From positions 17,719 to 81,718 of the forward strand of contig JAHBMJ010004275.1 in the NCBI GenBank assembly GCA_018398765.1: a DNA stretch of 64,000 nucleotides, given 5' to 3'. Below are positions 59,501 through 64,000 of the stretch, in pieces. The DNA is from Chromera velia (lineage: Eukaryota > Sar > Chromeraceae). The notes under the pieces were generated by a model. That model was not told the origin of the DNA, did no database searches, and saw nothing but the letters and a program-made list of their open reading frames with translations. A program made the position numbers and the translations under genes. Every line of letters starts with the position of its first letter. Position 1 is the stretch's first letter.

Positions 59501-62500
59501 GCCCTTCTCTGTCTGCAAGAGTGAAGATGTACAGAGAGAGAGGGTCCTGCCTTTCTCCGTCTGCAAAGAAGAAAGATATACAGAGAGAGGGGTCCTGCCC
59601 TTCTCTGTCTGCAAAGAATGAAGATGTACAGAGAGAGGGGTCCTGCCCCTCTCTGTCTTCAAAGAAGAAGATGTATAGAGAGAGGGGTCCTGCCCTTCTC
59701 TGTCTGCAAAGAGTGAAGATGTACAGAGAGAGGGTCCTGCCCTTCTCTGTCTGCAAAGAAGAATTCAAAGATGTGCAGAGAGAGGGGTCCTGCCTTTCTC
59801 TATCTGCAAAGAAGAAAGATGTACAGAGAGAGGGTGTTGCCCTTCATTACAAAAAAAAAAGATGTGCAAAGAGAGGGGTGCCGCCCTTCTCTGTCTGCAA
59901 AGAAGAAAGATGTACCGAGAGAGGGGTCCTGCCCTTCTCTGTCTGCAAAGAAGAGAGATGTACAGAGAGAGGGGTCCTGCCCTTCTCTGTCTGCAAAGAA
60001 GAAAGATGTACAGAGAGAGGGGTCCTGCCCTTCTCTATCTACACAGAAGAAGGATGTACAGAGGGAGCGTCCAGCCATCTCTGTCTGCAAAGAAGAAAGA
60101 TGTATAGAGAGAGGGATCCTGCCCTTCTCTGTCTGCAAAGAAGAAAGATGTACCAAGAGAGGTGTCCTGCCCTTCTCTGTCTGCACAGAAGAAAGATGTA
60201 CAAAGAGAGGGGTCCTGCCCTTCTCTGTCTGCAAAGAAAAAGATGTACAGAGAGACGGATCTCTGCCCTTCTCTGTCTGCGAAGAAGAAAGATGTACAGA
60301 GAGAGGGGTCCTGCCCTTCTCTGTTTGCAAAGAAGATAGATGTATAGAGAGAAAGAGCGATCTCTGACCTTCTTTGTCTGCAAGGAAGAAAGATGTACAG
60401 AGAGAGGGGTCTCTGCCCTTCTCTGTCTGCAAAAAGAAAGATATACAGAGAGAAGTGTCTCTGCCCTTCTCTGTCTGCAAAGAAGAAAGATGTACAGAGA
60501 GAGGTGTCCTGCTTTTCTCTATCTGCAAAGAAGAATGTACCGAAAGAGGGGTGCTGCCCTTCTCTATCTGCAAAGAAGAAAGATATACAGAGAGAGGGGT
60601 CTCTGCCCTTCTCTGTCTGCAAAGAACAAAGATGTACAAAGAGATGGTCCTGCCCTTATCTGTCTACAAAGAAGAAAGGTATACAGAGAGAGGGGTCCTG
60701 CCCTTTTCTGTCGCCAAAGAAGCAAGATGTACAAAGAGAGAGATCTTTGGCCTTCCCTGTCTGCAAAGAAGAAAGATGTACAGAGAGAGGGTCCTGCCCT
60801 TCTCTGTCTGCAAAGAAGAAAGATGCACAAAAAGAGGGTTCTTTGGCCTTCGATCTCTGTTTGTAAAAAATAAAGATGTACAGAGAGAAGGGTCTTTGCC
60901 CTTCTCTGTCTGTAAAGAAGAAGGATGTACAGAGAGAGGTGTCTTTGCCCTTCTCTGTCTCCAAAGAAGAAGGATGTACAGAGAGAGGGGTCCTGCGCTT
61001 CTTTGTCTGTAAAGAAAAAAGATGTACAGAGAGAGGAATCTTTGGACTTCTCTGCCTCCAGAGAAGAAAGATGCACAGAGAAAGGGATCTTTGACCTTCG
61101 ATCTCTGTCTACAAAGAAGAAAGATGTACAGAGAGAGATGCCTCTGCTCTTCTCGTCTGCAAAGAAGAATGATGTACAGAGAGAGGTGTCTCTGCCCATC
61201 TCTGACAGTGTCTGTAAAGAAGAAAGATGCACAGAGAGAGGGGTGTTTGCCCTTCTCTGTCTGCAAAGAATGAAAAAATGCCCAGAGAGAGCGATCTCTG
61301 CCCTTGTCTGTCTGCAAAGAATCAGAATGTACAGAGAGAGGCGTCTTCGTCCTTCTCTGTCTGCGCAAAGAATGAAAAGATACATAGAAAGAGGGATTTC
61401 TGCCGTTCTCTGTCTGCAAAGAATGAAGATGTACAGAGAGAGGGGTCCTGCCCTTCTCTGTCTACAAAGAATGAGGATGCACAGAGAGAGGGGTCTCTAC
61501 CCTTCTCTGTCTGCAAAGAAGAGAAATGTACAGAGAGAGAGGTCCTGCCCTTCTTTGTCTGCAAAGAATAAAGATGTACAGAGAGTGGGGTCTCTGCCTT
61601 TCTCTGTCTGCAAAGAATGAAGCTGCACAAAGAGAGGGGTCTCTGCCCTTCTCTGTTTGCAAAGAAGAAAGATGTACAGAGAGAGGGTCCTGTCCTTCTC
61701 TGTCTACAAAGATTGAAGCTGCACAAAGAGAGGGGTCTCTGCCCTAAGGCTTCTCTGTCTGCTGAGAAGAAAGATGTACAGAGAGAGGGTCCTGCCCTTC
61801 TCTGCCTGCAAAGAAGAAAGATGCACAGAAAGAGGGTTCTTTGGCCTTCGATCTCTGTTTGCAAAAAATGAAGATGTACAGAGAGAGGGGTCTCTGCCCT
61901 TCTCTGTCTGCAAAGAAGAAGGACGTACAGAGAGGTGTCTCTGCCCTTCTTTGTCTGCAAAGAAGAAGGATGTAGAGAGAGAGGGGTCCTGCCCTTCTTT
62001 GTCTGTAAAGAAGAAAGATGTACAGAGAGAGGAATCTTTGGACTTCTCTGTCTGCAAAGAAGAATGATGTACAGAGAGAGGTATCTCTGCTTTTCTCTGT
62101 CTACAAAGAAGAATGATGTACAGAGAGAGGTGTCTCTGCCCTTCTCTGTCTGTAAAGAAGAAAGATGCACAGAGAGAGGGGTGTTCGCCCTTCTCTGTCT
62201 GCAAAGAATGAAAAGATGCCCAGAGAGCGGGATCTCTGCCCTTGTCTGTCTGCAAAGAATGAAGATGCACAGAGAGAGGCGTCTTCGTCCTTCTCTGTCT
62301 GCGCAAAGATTGTAAAGATACATAGAAAGAGGGACTTCTGCCTTTCTCTTTCTGCAAAGAATGAAGATGTACAGAGAGAGGGGTCCTGCCCTTCTCTGTC
62401 TGCAAAGAATGAGGGTGCACAGGGAGAGGGGTCTCTACCCTTCTCTGTCTGCAAAGAAGAGAAATGTACAGAGAGAGAGGTCCTTCCCTTCTTTGTCTGC

Positions 62501-64000
62501 AAAGAATAAAGATGTACAGAGAGAGAGGTCTCTGCCCTTCTCTGTCTGCAAAGAATGAAGCTGCACAAAGAGAGGGGTCTCTGCCCTTCTCTGTCTGCAA
62601 AGAAAAAAAGATGTACAGAGAGAGGGTCCTGCCCTTCTCTGTCTGCAAAGAATGAAGCTGCACAAACAGAGGGGTCTCTGCCCTAAGGCTTCTCTATCTG
62701 CTGAGAAGAAAGATGTACAGAGAGAGGGTCCTGCCCTTCTCTGTCTGCAAAGAATGAAGATGTACAGAGAGAGGGGTCCTGCCCTTCTCTGTTGCGAAGA
62801 AGAAAGATATACACAGAGAGGGTCCTGCCCTTCTCTGTCTGCAAAGAAGAAAGATGTACAGAGAGAGGGGTCCTGCCCTTCTCTGTCTGCAAAGAAGAAA
62901 GATGCACAAAGAGAGGTGTCCTGCCCTTCTCTGTCTGCAAAGAAGAAAGATGTACAGGGAGAGGTTCCTGCCCTTCTCTGTCTGCAAGAAGAAAGATGTA
63001 CAGAGAGAGGGTCCTGCCCTTCTCTGTCTGCAAAGAAGGATGTACAGAGAGAGGGGTCCTACCCTTCTCTGTCTGTAAAGAAGAAAGATGTACAGAGAGA
63101 GGGTCCTGCCCTTCCCTGTCTACACAGAAGAAAGATGTACAAAGAGAGAGGTCCTGTTCTTCTTTGTCTGCAAAGAAGAAAGATGTACAGAGAGAGGGGT
63201 CCTGCCCTTCTCTGTCTGTAAAGAATGAAGATGTACAGAGAGAGGGGTCCTGCCCTTCTCTGTCTGTAAAGAAGAAAGATGTACAGAGAGATGGGTCCTG
63301 CTCTTCTCTGTCTGTAAAGAAGAAAGATGTATAGAGAGGGGTCCTGCCTTCTCTATCTGCAAAGAAGAGAGATGTACAGAGAGAGGGGTCCTTCCCTGAG
63401 AGAGGGGTCCTGCCCTTTTCTGTCTGCAAAGAAGAAAGATATACCGAGAGAGGTGTCCTGCCCCTCTCTGTCTGCACAGAAGAAAGATGTACAAAGAGAG
63501 GGGTCCTGCCCTTCTCTGTCTGCAAAGAAAAATTCAAAGATGTGCAGAGAGAGGGGTCCTGCCCTTCTCTGTCTGCAAAGAATGAAGATATACAGAGAGA
63601 GGGGTCCTGCCCTTCTCTGTCTGCAAAGAAGAAAGATGTACAGGGAGAGGTTCCTGCCCTTCTCTGTCTGCAAGAAGAAAGATGTACAGAGAGAGGGTCC
63701 TGCCCTTCTCTGTCTGCAAAGAAGAAAGATGTACAGAGAGAGGCTCCTGCCCTTCTCTGTCTGCAAAGAAGAAGACGTACAGAGAGAGGGGTCCTGCTCT
63801 TCTCTGTCTGTAAAGAAGAAAGATATACCGAGAGAGGGGTCCTGCCCTTCTCTGTCTGCAAAGAAGAGAGATGTACAGAGAGAGGGGTCCTGCCCTTCTC
63901 TGTCTGCAAAGAAGAAAGATGTACAGAGAGAGGGGTCCTGCCCTTCTCTGTCTGCACAGAAGAAGGATGTACAGAGAGAGGGTCTAGCCATCTCTGTCTG
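56520..64000 (-). repeat. ~48-bp minisatellite array, right arm (inverted), runs off the window
   Basis: Same unit as the left arm in opposite orientation. Variant units recur about 3.78 kb apart (CAAGGAAGAAAG at 56,611 and 60,393; GCCTTCGATCTCTGTTTG at about 57,067, 58,055, 60,846 and 61,842), and about 0.99 kb apart within that, so the array is built of nested higher-order repeats. It continues to the last base. ORFs through it are artefacts. Confidence 0.97.

Overview
This is a nuclear segment of an intron-rich eukaryote. The organism cannot be named from the sequence alone. Short exons with GT-AG (and one GC-AG) introns, purine/pyrimidine and CA microsatellites inside introns, an EGF/PAN surface protein and a Lnt-like CN hydrolase would fit a unicellular alga or other protist; a chromerid such as Chromera velia is my best guess, held at moderate confidence. 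Exon boundaries were worked out by hand from reading frame, splice sites and family alignment from memory.

Layout. 1-7,931 (minus): 5' part of a large secreted protein with H-type-lectin-like domains, 11 EGF-like exons and two PAN/apple exons; its 3' end lies off the left edge. 9,924-15,807 (minus): complete 11-exon RuvB-like 2 (reptin) gene, with a 75-bp tandem array and a long GAAA/GGAA tract in introns. 16,430-18,568 (plus): single-exon apolipoprotein N-acyltransferase-like membrane protein, divergent from RUVBL2. 18,680-20,675: two adjacent terminal-inverted-repeat elements, the larger hAT-like with an 8-bp target duplication and a broken cargo ORF. 21,110-23,250: decayed LINE with a TCA-type tail. 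24,500-26,660: gene relics, including a HAD-like phosphatase remnant. 29,054-35,377 (minus): 14-exon STE20/OSR1-SPAK-like kinase. 35,380-40,950: repeat-rich gap with a small inverted-repeat element (MITE), a 58-bp minisatellite split by a second hAT-like element, and a 380-bp tandem duplication whose second copy received a 64-bp LINE tail. 41,188-47,320 (plus): nine-exon TrmA/RlmD-like RNA m5U methyltransferase homologue that seems to lack its catalytic Cys and Glu. 47,321-64,000: no gene; two head-to-head arrays of a roughly 48-bp minisatellite (about 5.9 kb and at least 7.4 kb) around a 1.3-kb spacer with its own inverted and direct repeats.

The genes do not form one pathway: chromatin/snoRNP ATPase, signalling kinase, RNA-modification protein, acyltransferase-like enzyme and surface adhesin. 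What links the window is repeat biology: five genes separated by clean, datable transposon footprints and ending in a very large palindromic satellite.
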